DNA of 43,930 nucleotides from Acidobacteriota bacterium (GTDB lineage: Bacteria > Acidobacteriota > Terriglobia > UBA7540). Both the position numbers and the translations under genes were made by a program. The notes beneath the pieces are model-generated. The model worked only from the letters and a program-made list of their open reading frames with translations. It did not search any database and was not told the origin of the DNA. The stretch is from NCBI GenBank assembly GCA_003165315.1, contig PLSX01000195.1, forward strand, positions 1 to 43,930, read 5' to 3'. Below, piece after piece: positions 15,587 through 24,979 of this stretch (the first letter of the stretch is position 1; every line of letters begins with the position of its first letter).

Positions 15587-16300
15587 TTGGGAAAGCGCGA
15601 ACCACCAACCTGGATTTCCGTTCAGCACCCTGTTCCCCAAAGGAGCAGAACCACCCGAAGCGTGCGATGTGCGATGGCCATAACCAAAAGCCAGGGAGAT
15701 AGGGGCAGGGGTTCTGCTGGTTCGCCCGCCACCAGTCCTGGCCTCCAGTGGCTCTGGCAACACCTCTCCAATCAGCGCCACCCCCACTGCTTTGAGTGCG
15801 GCCCCATCCGTCAATCCACTTTGGACGTTTTGCTGTTGCGCGGCGCCAAGCTCTACCACGCTGACCTGATTACTCCCGTCCAACAAAATAATCGGGTTTT
15901 CTGGTCGCGTCAGGAGGGTAAGACACCGGCGTTTCTGGTTGAGGATTTTCTGGACCAGATTCCACCTATTCCGGCGGAATCACTTTCGGCAATCTGCTGC
16001 TGGGGCTTGTTGGACATTCTGCCGCATGAAGCGCTACCCCGCGTGGTTGAGCGCTTTCATTCATTTCTTCAGCCGAACGGCGTGCTCTTCTCCATTTTGC
16101 GCGAACCGAGCGTCGCGACGGGGGCGGAAACCCAGTGGTGGTTTGAGAGCCTCAGCGTGCTCGGATCAACAGATAAAACCCACAAGCCCTTTCCCTACCC
16201 CTCCCTGACTAACCGCCAAATGGAACAGCTCTTCCCCGGAGGCAATGTCAAGACCTTCCTAACCCGCTCGGGCCGCCGTGAAGTGCTGGGCGTAAAATAG
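15587..16300 (+). CDS. Methyltransferase-like protein (degenerate class I fold)
   Basis: At most 237 aa. Residues around 65-90 (HCFECGPIRQSTLDVLLLRGAKLYHADL) resemble the SAM-binding start of class I methyltransferases, although the glycine-rich loop is poor. ICCWGLLDILPHEALPRVVERFHSFLQPNGVLFSI resembles motifs IV-VI. Functional SAM binding is therefore uncertain. The N-terminal 30 residues (MGKREPPTWISVQHPVPQ...) look non-native; ATG 15674, in the same frame, is a likelier start. It lies 35 bases after the bactofilin gene and is probably co-transcribed. No target can be named. Confidence 0.65.
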   Translation: MGKREPPTWISVQHPVPQRSRTTRSVRCAMAITKSQGDRGRGSAGSPATSPGLQWLWQHLSNQRHPHCFECGPIRQSTLDVLLLRGAKLYHADLITPVQQNNRVFWSRQEGKTPAFLVEDFLDQIPPIPAESLSAICCWGLLDILPHEALPRVVERFHSFLQPNGVLFSILREPSVATGAETQWWFESLSVLGSTDKTHKPFPYPSLTNRQMEQLFPGGNVKTFLTRSGRREVLGVK

Positions 16301-16443
16301 CTTGGTCGAATCCCACGGGTGGAGAGGATTGATTCCAAAATCGGAATGAGAGATATTCCAGTTCACGCCCTCTGAAGGAAGGGGCGGAGACGGAACAGAA
16401 GCCGGGTTGAACTTCCCGAACCTGCCCTGGAGCAGATTCGGGT

Positions 16444-16818
16444 CTAGTGCGGCATCTGCTTCATGGCCTGCCGTTCAATCTGGGGAGCGCGCGTCCGGAT
16501 GTAATTGTCCATGGTCTTTTCAATAAGAGGGGGGAGTTCACGGTTCATACGAGCGGAAAATTTATCCTGAGCGTCTTGCATCTTCTGGTCCATGCCGTCC
16601 ATCTGCTGACTCGCCCTGTCCATTTTCTCCTGCAATTGCTGCGACTGCTCAACGGCACTGGTCATCAATTGTTTCTGTAAGAGAACGCTAAGGCGCGCCA
16701 GTTCATCGCTATTCTGCGACAGCTGCACGCCCACGTATCCATCGGCAGCGATCGACAACACCGCCAGCACCAGAACAATGTAGAGCAGGTTACGAACTGT
16801 AGAAATTCCGCTGTCCAT
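16444..16818 (-). CDS. Small membrane-anchored coiled-coil protein
   Basis: 124 aa, no recognised family. Residues 8-30 (VRNLLYIVLVLAVLSIAADGYVGV) form one transmembrane segment. Residues 34-95 are heptad-rich and Gln-rich (LARLSVLLQKQLM, SQQLQEKMDRASQQMDGMDQKMQDAQDKF), predicting a coiled coil, with a basic tail. GGAG precedes ATG 16818 by five nt. It is transcribed in the same direction as, and 67 bases downstream of, the FHA-ABC transporter gene, so it may be an accessory subunit of that exporter; the link is context only. Confidence 0.75.
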   Translation of the reverse strand: MDSGISTVRNLLYIVLVLAVLSIAADGYVGVQLSQNSDELARLSVLLQKQLMTSAVEQSQQLQEKMDRASQQMDGMDQKMQDAQDKFSARMNRELPPLIEKTMDNYIRTRAPQIERQAMKQMPH

Positions 16819-16885
16819 TTTTACTCCTTTTTTAAGAGCGGTGGCTCGCGAAGCACCCGCCGGTTGGGCTTATCACTCGTCGCTG

Positions 16886-19800
16886 CTACTTCACATCCTT
16901 CCGTTTCATCACGATGAGAACCAGCACCAGCATGAGAACGGCGTACCCTGCCAGGATGGCCAGGTAAGGCCCCTTATCCGACAGGAAATGCGCTTCCAGC
17001 GGCAGGGCCAACGAAGTGTCCACTTGTGGCCGCGGCTGTCCGTCGAGTGGAGGCTGATCGTGGGCGCGGTAATCCGGCGGGCCATCCAAGCCTTTCAACA
17101 GACTCGGAACGTCGTTCGGATGAAGTGAAATAGCAACGGTGTTAAGGATCTTATAGGCGGCGTCTCCAGTAGAATGGCCTCCGTGCACACACACATCGCT
17201 CAATGCTTCCAATCCCCAACGTGAGATGGCCAAAGCCGATAACGGTTGGATAAACCGACCCATGCCCGCATCCGCCGCTGGAGTAAAGCGGTGGAAACAG
17301 TTTGCGACATTCCCGGACAGCACCAATCCGGCGCCCACCTGATGCCCAAGCTTGCCTTCTTCCGCCTCTGTTGTCGCGGTCTGGTCGGCAGCGGAGGGGT
17401 TCCCTTCTCCATTCGCTGCGGTGGGCTTCGCCCCATAAACAGCGTAGGGCACTCCTTCACAGGGTTGGACGAACCTCTCCACCAAAGCCGTCGCTTCCGG
17501 CTCGGCGTGCCGTGTGGATTCGACGTAGAGCTGACCCATGGGAACAGGAACAATCGTCTGAATGGGCTTTACCGGCAGGAACAGGCCGGAAAGTAAAAGC
17601 TCGGGGATCAGCACGAGGGGGAAAATCGTCAAGGCCTTTTCTGGCGTCGAAACCAGACTGGAAATCAGCAGCCCAATCAACGAGCCGTTTACTGCCACCA
17701 GGAACATGATCAGAATAGCCGTGCAGGCTTCCGGCAAACTGAGGTCGAAAGCGCGCTTAACGAACGAACAAATAACAACGACCGAGAAACACTGCACGAG
17801 CGCCACCACCGATAGCACAGTGAGTTTCGATAGGATATACGACGGGATCTTCAGCCCGGTCTGCCTCTCCCGCCGGTAGATGGTCTGCTCATCCACAATT
17901 TCCCGAACGGCATTGGAACAGCCGAACCAGAGCGAAGAGAACATGGCCATGAAGATGGTCTGCACCTGGTTGGAGGTGCCCGACATCAAAGCCACCAGCA
18001 AGGCGACCAGGGGGGCCTGGCCAAAAAGCAAAATCGTTTGTGCCCGATCGCCGAATTTCAGTTGCCAGGTGCGCTGCAAAAGCGTGGCGAACTGGCGCAG
18101 ACTGAACTTTTTCTGCCCTGACTGTACAGGCCCCCTGTGCCCAGCAGCCGGAGCATGCTCGGCTGGGATTTCGCGCTGTGGCTCCACCACCAGCTTTTCG
18201 TACAGAGGAGCGTTCTGAAATTTCTGCTTCAATTCCAGCGCGTAGGGGATGGTATTGTTGTCGGTTAAATCGTCATAAACGTCGGGGGGAGACTCAGCCT
18301 TGAAATACTCCAAGAATTTGGTTCCCGGACCATAATACGCCAAGCGCCCCTGCACGAGGACAACAACCTTATCGAGCACGCCGAACGACCCCAGCAGGTG
18401 TGTGGTGATGATGATGGTTGAGCCCTGGTTGGCAAGCTGCCGGAAGAGCATCATCATCAGGGTCTCGGTGCGGGGGTCCAGACCGGCCGTCGGCTCATCC
18501 AGGAAGAGCACTCCAGGTTTGGGGAGTAGCTCGATTCCGAGGCTCACCCGCTTGCGCTGGCCGCCGCTCAGTGTGGCCACGGGATTGTCCCAACGCTGGC
18601 GGTCAATCTTCAAAGTCTCGAGCATTTCTTCCACACGATGATTGATTTCATCGTCGGAGATGTCATCAGACAAGCGCAGTTTACCCGCGTAATAAAGACA
18701 TTGGCGCACGGTCAATTGCCGGTGCATGATGTCTTCCTGCGGGACATATCCGATGGTGGATTTCAGCGACTCCAGGTTCTCGTACAAATCAACGCCGTTG
18801 TAAAGCACCTTACCGGAGGATGGCTTTACAAATCCATTCAGCGCGTTCATCAGGGTGGTCTTTCCGGCGCCACTCGGCCCAAGCAGGCCAATGAGTTCCT
18901 TCGGCTTAACCACCAGCGATAGATCGTCCAGGAGCAATTTGGGCTGGCCTGTATTGCGGTCCGTCACCTGAAAATTCAGGTGCACGGAATCCAGGCGCAC
19001 CACCCTGCCGTCTGGAACATGAACCAGGCTTCCACCTCGAAAATGGAGTTCCGAGGGTCCAATGACCACTCGATCAAGATCCTGGAGTTCATGGCGTTTT
19101 ACCCGAATGCCATTAACAAAAGTTCCGTTCACCGAGCCCAGATCCACCAGCAGGCTCTTGCCATTTTGCTTGATGATCTCGGCGTGTTTCTTGGACACGA
19201 CGGGGTGGGCAATCACCACATCGCAGCCAGGGTCCCGGCCGATAACCAGATGGTCTTTATCCAGGTCGATGTTCTCCATCTTAAGCTGCGGCTCCAGGCC
19301 GGAGCGAAAGATCAAGGACCGGCCGGAATAGCGGCCGAAGGTAATGTAATCGCCGTCGCACAGTTGGGCGGTCTTGACACGGATGCCGTTGACGAAAGTC
19401 CCATTGGCGGACTGGTCGGTTAGCTCAACTCCGCCCCCCTTGAGGGAAAACTGCGCATGCACGGAAGAGACGGAGGCGTGATCCATTACCATCTTGCAGC
19501 GCCCCGGATCCCGGCCCACCACCAATCCCCCATCGGGGATGTCTTCGCTCTTGACCGCGAACTTGTCGACGATCAGATCAAAGTGGGGACGGGCCATGAG
19601 GTCCGTGAGCTTGATCGCCACGGTCCCCCCGGCGGCACTATCTGCCCGCTGAGCAGCGACGATATCCGTTTGACTGACCACCGAGGTGTGGAAATTGCCG
19701 TCGTCCGCATCAGTGGACGTCTTATGGACTGCAACCGTCGGGCCCGCCGGAACATAGGACTCCATGCGAAACATGTGTTTCGAGCCAGCCCCAAAGGAAA

Positions 19801-20230
19801 CCTCATCATTGGGCTTCAGAATCCCTTCCTTTACCCTCACTTTGTTGATGAACGATCCGTTGGAGGAGCCGTGGTCGCGCAGCACCACTTGCCCTGATTC
19901 ATCCAGACCAACCCAGGCGTGTTGACGGGAAATCTGGTCATCCACAAGGACAACCTGGCATTTGCTCTGGTCGCGGCCAACCACCAGTCCTTTCGAGGTA
20001 ATGCTGAAGGTCCGACCGGAAAGGATTCCGGAAGTGGCAACTAATCTGAACGCAATGGTTTCGGGGGTGGGAGAAATGGTGGAGACGGAAGGAACAGTTT
20101 TTACGCTGGAGCCTGGCTTGACGGGCGCCCCTCCCGCGGCACTGCTCTCATCCGCACTGATGGGATGGCCGCAAACCCGGCAAAATCGATAACCACCCTC
20201 ATTGACTTCGCCGCATGTTGGGCATTTCAT
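16886..20230 (-). CDS. ABC exporter with zinc ribbon and three FHA domains
   Basis: A 1114-aa fusion. Residues 1-22 are a double-CxxC zinc ribbon (CPTCGEVN...CRVCG). Three FHA domains follow, each with GR, SxxHA and NG motifs: about 82-132 (VVGRDQ, SRQHA, SSNGSFIN), 236-286 (VVGRDPGRC, SSVHA, SANGTFVNG) and 327-377 (VIGRDPGCD, SKKHA, SVNGTFVNG). The ABC ATPase has Walker A GPSGAGKTT (451-459), signature LSGGQRK (554-560) and Walker B VLFLDEP (574-580), in ABCG style. The C-terminal membrane domain has about six helices and a soluble loop with paired cysteines. FHA modules bind phosphothreonine, so activity is probably set by a Ser/Thr kinase outside the window and reversed by the adjacent PP2C phosphatase. 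The cargo is unknown. Confidence 0.93.
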   Translation of the reverse strand: MKCPTCGEVNEGGYRFCRVCGHPISADESSAAGGAPVKPGSSVKTVPSVSTISPTPETIAFRLVATSGILSGRTFSITSKGLVVGRDQSKCQVVLVDDQISRQHAWVGLDESGQVVLRDHGSSNGSFINKVRVKEGILKPNDEVSFGAGSKHMFRMESYVPAGPTVAVHKTSTDADDGNFHTSVVSQTDIVAAQRADSAAGGTVAIKLTDLMARPHFDLIVDKFAVKSEDIPDGGLVVGRDPGRCKMVMDHASVSSVHAQFSLKGGGVELTDQSANGTFVNGIRVKTAQLCDGDYITFGRYSGRSLIFRSGLEPQLKMENIDLDKDHLVIGRDPGCDVVIAHPVVSKKHAEIIKQNGKSLLVDLGSVNGTFVNGIRVKRHELQDLDRVVIGPSELHFRGGSLVHVPDGRVVRLDSVHLNFQVTDRNTGQPKLLLDDLSLVVKPKELIGLLGPSGAGKTTLMNALNGFVKPSSGKVLYNGVDLYENLESLKSTIGYVPQEDIMHRQLTVRQCLYYAGKLRLSDDISDDEINHRVEEMLETLKIDRQRWDNPVATLSGGQRKRVSLGIELLPKPGVLFLDEPTAGLDPRTETLMMMLFRQLANQGSTIIITTHLLGSFGVLDKVVVLVQGRLAYYGPGTKFLEYFKAESPPDVYDDLTDNNTIPYALELKQKFQNAPLYEKLVVEPQREIPAEHAPAAGHRGPVQSGQKKFSLRQFATLLQRTWQLKFGDRAQTILLFGQAPLVALLVALMSGTSNQVQTIFMAMFSSLWFGCSNAVREIVDEQTIYRRERQTGLKIPSYILSKLTVLSVVALVQCFSVVVICSFVKRAFDLSLPEACTAILIMFLVAVNGSLIGLLISSLVSTPEKALTIFPLVLIPELLLSGLFLPVKPIQTIVPVPMGQLYVESTRHAEPEATALVERFVQPCEGVPYAVYGAKPTAANGEGNPSAADQTATTEAEEGKLGHQVGAGLVLSGNVANCFHRFTPAADAGMGRFIQPLSALAISRWGLEALSDVCVHGGHSTGDAAYKILNTVAISLHPNDVPSLLKGLDGPPDYRAHDQPPLDGQPRPQVDTSLALPLEAHFLSDKGPYLAILAGYAVLMLVLVLIVMKRKDVK

Positions 20231-20359
20231 GGCCTTGGACCTCTTGAGCCGAATGTGTACGGCGCCCTGATTGGTCGATCAAGTGATAACCTGCCTATAG
20301 ATGCACCAATCCGTGCCAGCAAGACCTGGCTGCGAATTTCCTCATATTCAATCTGCAAT

Positions 20360-21277
20360 TTAAGTTTGCGGTCTAAAATTTTCTTCGGCGAATTCCTTGC
20401 CCTCGACGGCAACTCCGGCGGCCACGGGAGGAAGGCCCTCTCCCGAAAATTCCGCAAGGATCATGGTGATGTTGTCCGTCCCGCCATTTGCATTGGCCTT
20501 CTCGATGAAAGCCTTACAGTTTTCAGCGAGGGGTTCCCCCCGGCTGGCAATCTCCAGCAAATCGGCTTCCGGCACCATGTTGTAAAGGCCGTCACAACAC
20601 ACTAGAATCCTGTCTCCCTGATTAATCCCGGTATAAGTTACCTTCACGTCCAGCGTCTCGCTGCTTCCCACCGCTTGGGTCAGAATACCTTTCCGGCTGT
20701 CCTTCTCCGGGTCTGCCGGAAGCTCCGCGCCGATATCACGGAGATAGTTCAGGAAAGTTTGATCGCGCGTTAATTGGGTCATCTGTTTGTTGCGGATTAA
20801 ATAACAGCGCGAATCCCCCACCTGCCCAATAAAGAGGTGTTGGCCGAAAAGCGCTGCGGCCGTGGTGGTGGTGCCCATTCCGTGGTACGTGGGATTGGCT
20901 AGGGCCTTCTGAAAAATGATCTGGTTGGCGTATTCAATGGCCTCGCGCAGAAGAGCGACAAAGTTGGATTCGCTAACCGTGCCCAGAGTTTTCAGATTGT
21001 CATATAAGCGCTTGGGAACGGTGACGGAAGCAAGTTGGCTCGCCACCTCGCCACTCGCTTCGCCGCCCATTCCATCTGCAATCATGAACAGGGATCCCAG
21101 GGGCCCAACAATGTGGTCACAAAGCGCGGGAGTCACTCCAACCTCACCCGTCGTAAGATTGCAGACAACGAAGTTATCTTCGTTATTCTTCCGCACCCGA
21201 CCCATGTCAGACATCCCGAACAAGGTCACATGTATGGCCTTCGCATCAATTCCCGTTGTTTCGGCCACGGCCCTCAC
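20360..21277 (-). CDS. PP2C-type Ser/Thr protein phosphatase
   Basis: About 305 aa with all PP2C metal motifs: SDMGRVRKNNEDNF near the N-terminus, MIADGMGGEASGEVAS, TTTTAAALFGQHLFIGQVGDSRCYLIRN, TRDQTFLNYL, ILVCCDGLYNMV and NGGTDNITMILAEF. It is a soluble Mn/Mg-dependent phosphatase without membrane segments, of the Stp/PrpC type. It lies 129 bases upstream of the FHA-ABC exporter in the same direction, which suggests it removes the phosphates recognised by those FHA domains. The start is uncertain: GTG 21277 opens the frame, GTG 21268 is equally possible, and neither has a clear ribosome site. Confidence 0.92.
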   Translation of the reverse strand: MRAVAETTGIDAKAIHVTLFGMSDMGRVRKNNEDNFVVCNLTTGEVGVTPALCDHIVGPLGSLFMIADGMGGEASGEVASQLASVTVPKRLYDNLKTLGTVSESNFVALLREAIEYANQIIFQKALANPTYHGMGTTTTAAALFGQHLFIGQVGDSRCYLIRNKQMTQLTRDQTFLNYLRDIGAELPADPEKDSRKGILTQAVGSSETLDVKVTYTGINQGDRILVCCDGLYNMVPEADLLEIASRGEPLAENCKAFIEKANANGGTDNITMILAEFSGEGLPPVAAGVAVEGKEFAEENFRPQT

Positions 21278-21634
21278 CTTCCCGGCTGCAAGTCACGCTC
21301 AATTGTAACCCTCGTGAGACCACCCTTTGTCAATATACCTGCCAGTTGAGCATCGCATCAACTCTAGCTCAAGGTAGCTTCACTTCCGCCCCGGTACCTT
21401 TCCCCGTAATTTTACTGCCCCGTACAGCCTATTTTGCCAGAAGGCTGACTCTGATGGAATGAGGTGACTGTTATTAATTACCACAGGCGCTTTCTGGTAT
21501 CAAGCAAGACGATCAGGGTTAGGGATAGGCGATTAAGTATTCGACTCAAAATTCGGCCCAGAAAGTCCAGGCGCCGTGGCGGAATTTTCTGGCCCACACG
21601 AAAATTACCAATCCCTAAACCCGGCTCCCAGCCC
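21278..21634. other. Intergenic region upstream of the PP2C gene
   Basis: This stretch between the DHH phosphoesterase stop and the PP2C start should hold the promoter of the PP2C/FHA-ABC unit. No ORF with a credible domain, RNA gene or strong terminator was recognised. Confidence 0.4.
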
Positions 21635-22612
21635 CTATTCCCCGGCACCTAGACTTGAAGTGGCGCGGAGTTCCTGGACGATCTGTGCCGCAACGCCGCG
21701 CGCGCGTTCCAGTTCCGACGGCGGCAGGGAGATCGCGGCAACCTTGGCGTGCCCTCCGCCCCCATACCGCTCGCAGATGCTTGCCAGGTTGGCAATCTTG
21801 TGGGAATTACTCCACGGGTTGCTGCCCACAGCGATTTTGATTCTCTCTTTCGACGAGCTCACCCCTACGCAATAAACCGCGGAGGGGAAGAGGTAATACG
21901 GAATGAACTTGTTGAAGCCCTCCACATGCTGATCTGCCACGTCGAAGAAGACCACTCCCGCATTCAGTTCGGCCCGCTCGCGAAGCAGTTCGATGGACTT
22001 CAAGTGCCTGGCGTATAGCTCCTCAAAAGCTTTCCTGATGTAAGGAAGGGCGGCGATTTCCTCCAGGGGCCGGGAAAGCAGCTCAGGAATCAGGCGCACG
22101 CAGAAATCTGGTTCGGTGGTCCCTTCAATCACCAGTGTCAGTTGGGTGGCTGGCGCGCGCATTTCCACCGCGGTGGGAATGTCCGGATACTGGGCACCGT
22201 CAATCAAATCCGCCCAGTGAATTAAGTCCGCCAGTTCGGGCGCCTTAAAGCCGAAGTGCTTTCCAGTGGTCTCCGCGATGAACTTGGTGCAGGAGCGGTA
22301 GTCCGGCCCATAGAATTTCTTGCCACTATGGTCCTTCCTGAAGTGCTCTGCGTCGGCTTCCGTCAGGAAAGCACTTTGATGGTGGTCGAACCACCAAGTG
22401 AGGCGTTCAGAGCTGGAATACTTGAAATCAACGATTGCATTCTCGTCCGCATTAAACAGCTCAGCATCGAACAACTGTCCAGCGCGGTGCATCATGCCCT
22501 GATATCGAAACTCCGCTTTGGCATCAATGCACTGGCGGTAGAAGCGCGTAAACACGGCGGCCGAGCAGGCTCCGTCAAAGCACCGATCATGAAAGCAAAC
22601 TAGAACCGACAT
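21635..22612 (-). CDS. DHH-family phosphoesterase
   Basis: About 325 aa. The N-terminus carries the DHH superfamily start (VLVCFHDRCFDGACSAAVF) with metal-binding Asp residues, followed by the hallmark WWFDHHQS. The C-terminus has a DHHA1-like end (ASICERYGGGGHAKVAAISL) with the GGGH substrate-binding motif. Relatives hydrolyse short oligoribonucleotides, pAp, cyclic dinucleotides or polyphosphate; the sequence does not decide between them. ATG 22612 (MSVLVCFH) is chosen because the fold begins there; a 21-codon upstream extension looks unrelated. No partner gene is adjacent. Confidence 0.85.
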   Translation of the reverse strand: MSVLVCFHDRCFDGACSAAVFTRFYRQCIDAKAEFRYQGMMHRAGQLFDAELFNADENAIVDFKYSSSERLTWWFDHHQSAFLTEADAEHFRKDHSGKKFYGPDYRSCTKFIAETTGKHFGFKAPELADLIHWADLIDGAQYPDIPTAVEMRAPATQLTLVIEGTTEPDFCVRLIPELLSRPLEEIAALPYIRKAFEELYARHLKSIELLRERAELNAGVVFFDVADQHVEGFNKFIPYYLFPSAVYCVGVSSSKERIKIAVGSNPWSNSHKIANLASICERYGGGGHAKVAAISLPPSELERARGVAAQIVQELRATSSLGAGE

Positions 22613-22800
22613 AGGTCTTGAACTTGAGGTTGGTACTCCCCGAGCACCGAATCTCATCAACGCGCGCGAAACCAACTAAATTGCGCTGGCTGGCGATAAT
22701 TGTCAAGAGGAATTGCGGGGGAGGACATTGGGTGAACTTCTAAAGAGAGTGATGGGGCGGCTGCAACTCTCTGCCCCATCACTCCTGACAGACCGTGGGT

Positions 22801-23274
22801 TTAAAGGCCCGCTTGCTTTGCCGCCAGGGCTCCAATAATCGGCGCCTGATACAGCTCGTTTTGGTATGCCTTGTACGTCAGGAAGATCCAAATACCAAGG
22901 AACGCCAGGTGGATGACCAAGCTCAGCAAGAACATCACTCCGCCCAGGAAGCCAAGCGAAACGAGGCCCAGGATGACCGAAAGGATCATCCAGATGATGC
23001 TGAACCCGATAAACACCACACTGAAGAAGATCGACTGGAAAGAGTGGAAACGAATGAACTTGTCATTCTTGTAGGGGTCTACCACAAGAAAAACTATCGC
23101 AGGGATGAAGGTGAAATACGCCAGCGCCCCCGCCACATTGGAGGTCATACCCGTACTTGTAGTAGTCGCTGAAGGAGCCGCAGCCGGAGTAACGCTACCC
23201 ACCGCTGCGCCACACGAGCCGCAAAACGTGGTCCCTTCGGCCATTTGCGCACCACACTTCGCACAGAATGCCAT
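22801..23274 (-). CDS. Zinc-ribbon, DUF4870-like membrane protein
   Basis: 157 aa. A double-CxxC zinc ribbon opens the protein (CAKCGAQMAEGTTFCGSCG), followed by an Ala/Ser/Thr linker and three to four hydrophobic segments (VAGALAYFTFIPAIVFLVV, FHSFQSIFFSVVFIGFSIIWMIL, GFLGGVMFLLSLVIHLAFLGIWIFL). The PYKNDKFIRFHSFQS motif between helices is typical of DUF4870-type membrane proteins of unknown function. ATG 23274 is chosen because GGAG lies upstream and the ribbon follows at once; the longer frame adds 18 residues of poor quality. Confidence 0.82.
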   Translation of the reverse strand: MAFCAKCGAQMAEGTTFCGSCGAAVGSVTPAAAPSATTTSTGMTSNVAGALAYFTFIPAIVFLVVDPYKNDKFIRFHSFQSIFFSVVFIGFSIIWMILSVILGLVSLGFLGGVMFLLSLVIHLAFLGIWIFLTYKAYQNELYQAPIIGALAAKQAGL

Positions 23275-23563
23275 GCCCTTTTCTCCTTTTGCGGAATCCG
23301 TGGCGTCGCAGGGTCGTGACCAACTCACCGATCAGGTCCGTACTCCCAACCCGGCCTATCCGCTTGCAATGAGGAAGCCAATTGACTACCAACAGGCTTG
23401 CTATTCGTACCATAAAGCCCTTTTTATAACAAGAAAGAAATGCATTTGCGCACCGGAGATTGAGATTGGCGAAGGGTGTTACATTTGAGGAAGCAATGGG
23501 TGTGAGGACGCGTGTCCATTGGCTCCTCAAATCTCCCAGCTTCGGCTATACTGCCGGTTCTCG

Positions 23564-24979
23564 ATGGTCGCAAACTCCCTGGAATTTCTCGCCTCCAGTT
23601 CGACACGCCAGCGCCGCGCCCTGGCGGCAAGCACGCTGGGCTGGATGCTCGACGGTATGGACGTTACGCTCTACTCCATGGTCCTGCGCAAACTGCTGCG
23701 CGAGTTGCAACTCACGACCGCGCAAGCGGGGCTTCTGGCCTCCGTCACACTCATTGCTTCGGCTGCGGGCGGCATCTTGTTTGGCCTCCTTGCCGACCGC
23801 ATCGGCCGACGTCCCGCCTTGATCCTCAGCATCGTCGTTTACTCGGTATTCACAGCAGCTTGCGGGTTCAGCCATGGCCTTTGGGAATTGGCCATCTGGC
23901 GACTGGGAGTGGGCTTGGGGATGGGCGGCGAATGGGCCACAGGTGCAGCGCTAGTTTCAGAAACATGGCCTGATCGACATCGCGGCAAAGCTCTGGGCCT
24001 GATGCAGTCGGGATTCGCCATCGGCTACGCCCTGGCGACTGTCATCGCTGCACTTATCATGCCTCGCTGGGGATGGCGGCCCGTCTTCTTCGCCGGAATC
24101 CTCCCTGCCATCCTTGCCCTGTGGATTGGGACGCAAGTTGAAGAGTCGCCACTATGGTTGAAGCGCGGGGCACGGGACATGGGATACGGGACCCGGAAAT
24201 CGGGACTCGGGATTCAGGCTTCCGAATTCGACATTCCCGGCGCGGGAGGCGGGATTCATGTTTCCGAATCCAATATTTCGGACGCAGCTTCCGGAACCCG
24301 GAATTCGGAATCGGGCATAGAGGGTTTGTTAGTCAAGAATGATGGCGCAAAGCCTCGGCTGGCAAACCCCAAGTCCCGCGTATCAAGCCCCATGCTCCGC
24401 CCTTACTTCAGTGCAATCGTGGTAACAATCTTGATGAATAGCGCCGCGCTATTTGGGTGGTGGGGTTTGTTCACATGGATTCCCTCATACCTCGCCCTGC
24501 CAGTCACCAGAGGTGGGCAGGGACTTTCACTTGCAGCCTCTTCCACATGGATTATTGTGATGCAGGCCGGGATGTGGCTTGGCTACGTAACGTTCGGATT
24601 TATCAGCGACGCCGTGGGCCGCAAACGGACCTACATCTTCTACCTGTTTACCGCAGCGCTGCTGGTGCCGCTCTACGCGAGGGCGCAACCTGGGACTTTA
24701 CTGGTCGTGGGTCCACTGCTGGCCTTCTTTGGCACCGGACATTTCACCGGCTTCGGCGTCATCACGGCGGAATTGTTTCCCACTTCCTTTCGCGCCACTG
24801 CAATGGGATTGACCTACAACTTTGGACGCGCCTTGAGCGCGGCTGCACCTTGGGCCATCGGGATCGTCGCCGCCCACGGAGGTTTTGCTTCAGCCTTCGG
24901 AATCAGCGGTGTGGCGTTCTTGCTAGCCGGAGTTCTTGCCCTCGCCCTGCCGGAAACCCGCGGCCGCAGCATCGCCTAA
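23564..24979 (+). CDS. MFS transporter with repeat-encoded insertion in central loop
   Basis: About 471 aa with twelve predicted transmembrane helices. MFS motifs are present: DGMDVTLYSMV in helix 1, ADRIGRRPALI in loop 2-3, RLGVGLGMGGEWATG in helix 4 and SDAVGRKRTY in loop 8-9. The pattern ELFPTSFRATAMGLTYNFGRAL resembles aromatic-acid, sialate and lactate proton symporters; the substrate is not certain. Residues about 205-256 between helices 6 and 7 are an odd Gly/Ser-rich insert encoded by GGGATTC/GAATTC-type palindromic units (24166-24330), inserted without breaking the frame. ATG 23564 lacks a good ribosome site; a TTG at 23519 is an alternative. Confidence 0.88.
   Translation: MVANSLEFLASSSTRQRRALAASTLGWMLDGMDVTLYSMVLRKLLRELQLTTAQAGLLASVTLIASAAGGILFGLLADRIGRRPALILSIVVYSVFTAACGFSHGLWELAIWRLGVGLGMGGEWATGAALVSETWPDRHRGKALGLMQSGFAIGYALATVIAALIMPRWGWRPVFFAGILPAILALWIGTQVEESPLWLKRGARDMGYGTRKSGLGIQASEFDIPGAGGGIHVSESNISDAASGTRNSESGIEGLLVKNDGAKPRLANPKSRVSSPMLRPYFSAIVVTILMNSAALFGWWGLFTWIPSYLALPVTRGGQGLSLAASSTWIIVMQAGMWLGYVTFGFISDAVGRKRTYIFYLFTAALLVPLYARAQPGTLLVVGPLLAFFGTGHFTGFGVITAELFPTSFRATAMGLTYNFGRALSAAAPWAIGIVAAHGGFASAFGISGVAFLLAGVLALALPETRGRSIA
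24166..24330 (+). repeat. In-frame palindromic repeat inside the MFS gene
   Basis: Short units such as CGGGATTC, TTCCGAATT and CCGGAATTCGG recur in both orientations through this stretch, unlike flanking transporter sequence. Similar GAATT/TTTCGAA-rich palindromic sequence occurs in the intergenic repeat near 26130-26190. The insertion falls in the cytoplasmic loop between helices 6 and 7, where extra residues are tolerated. Confidence 0.6.
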
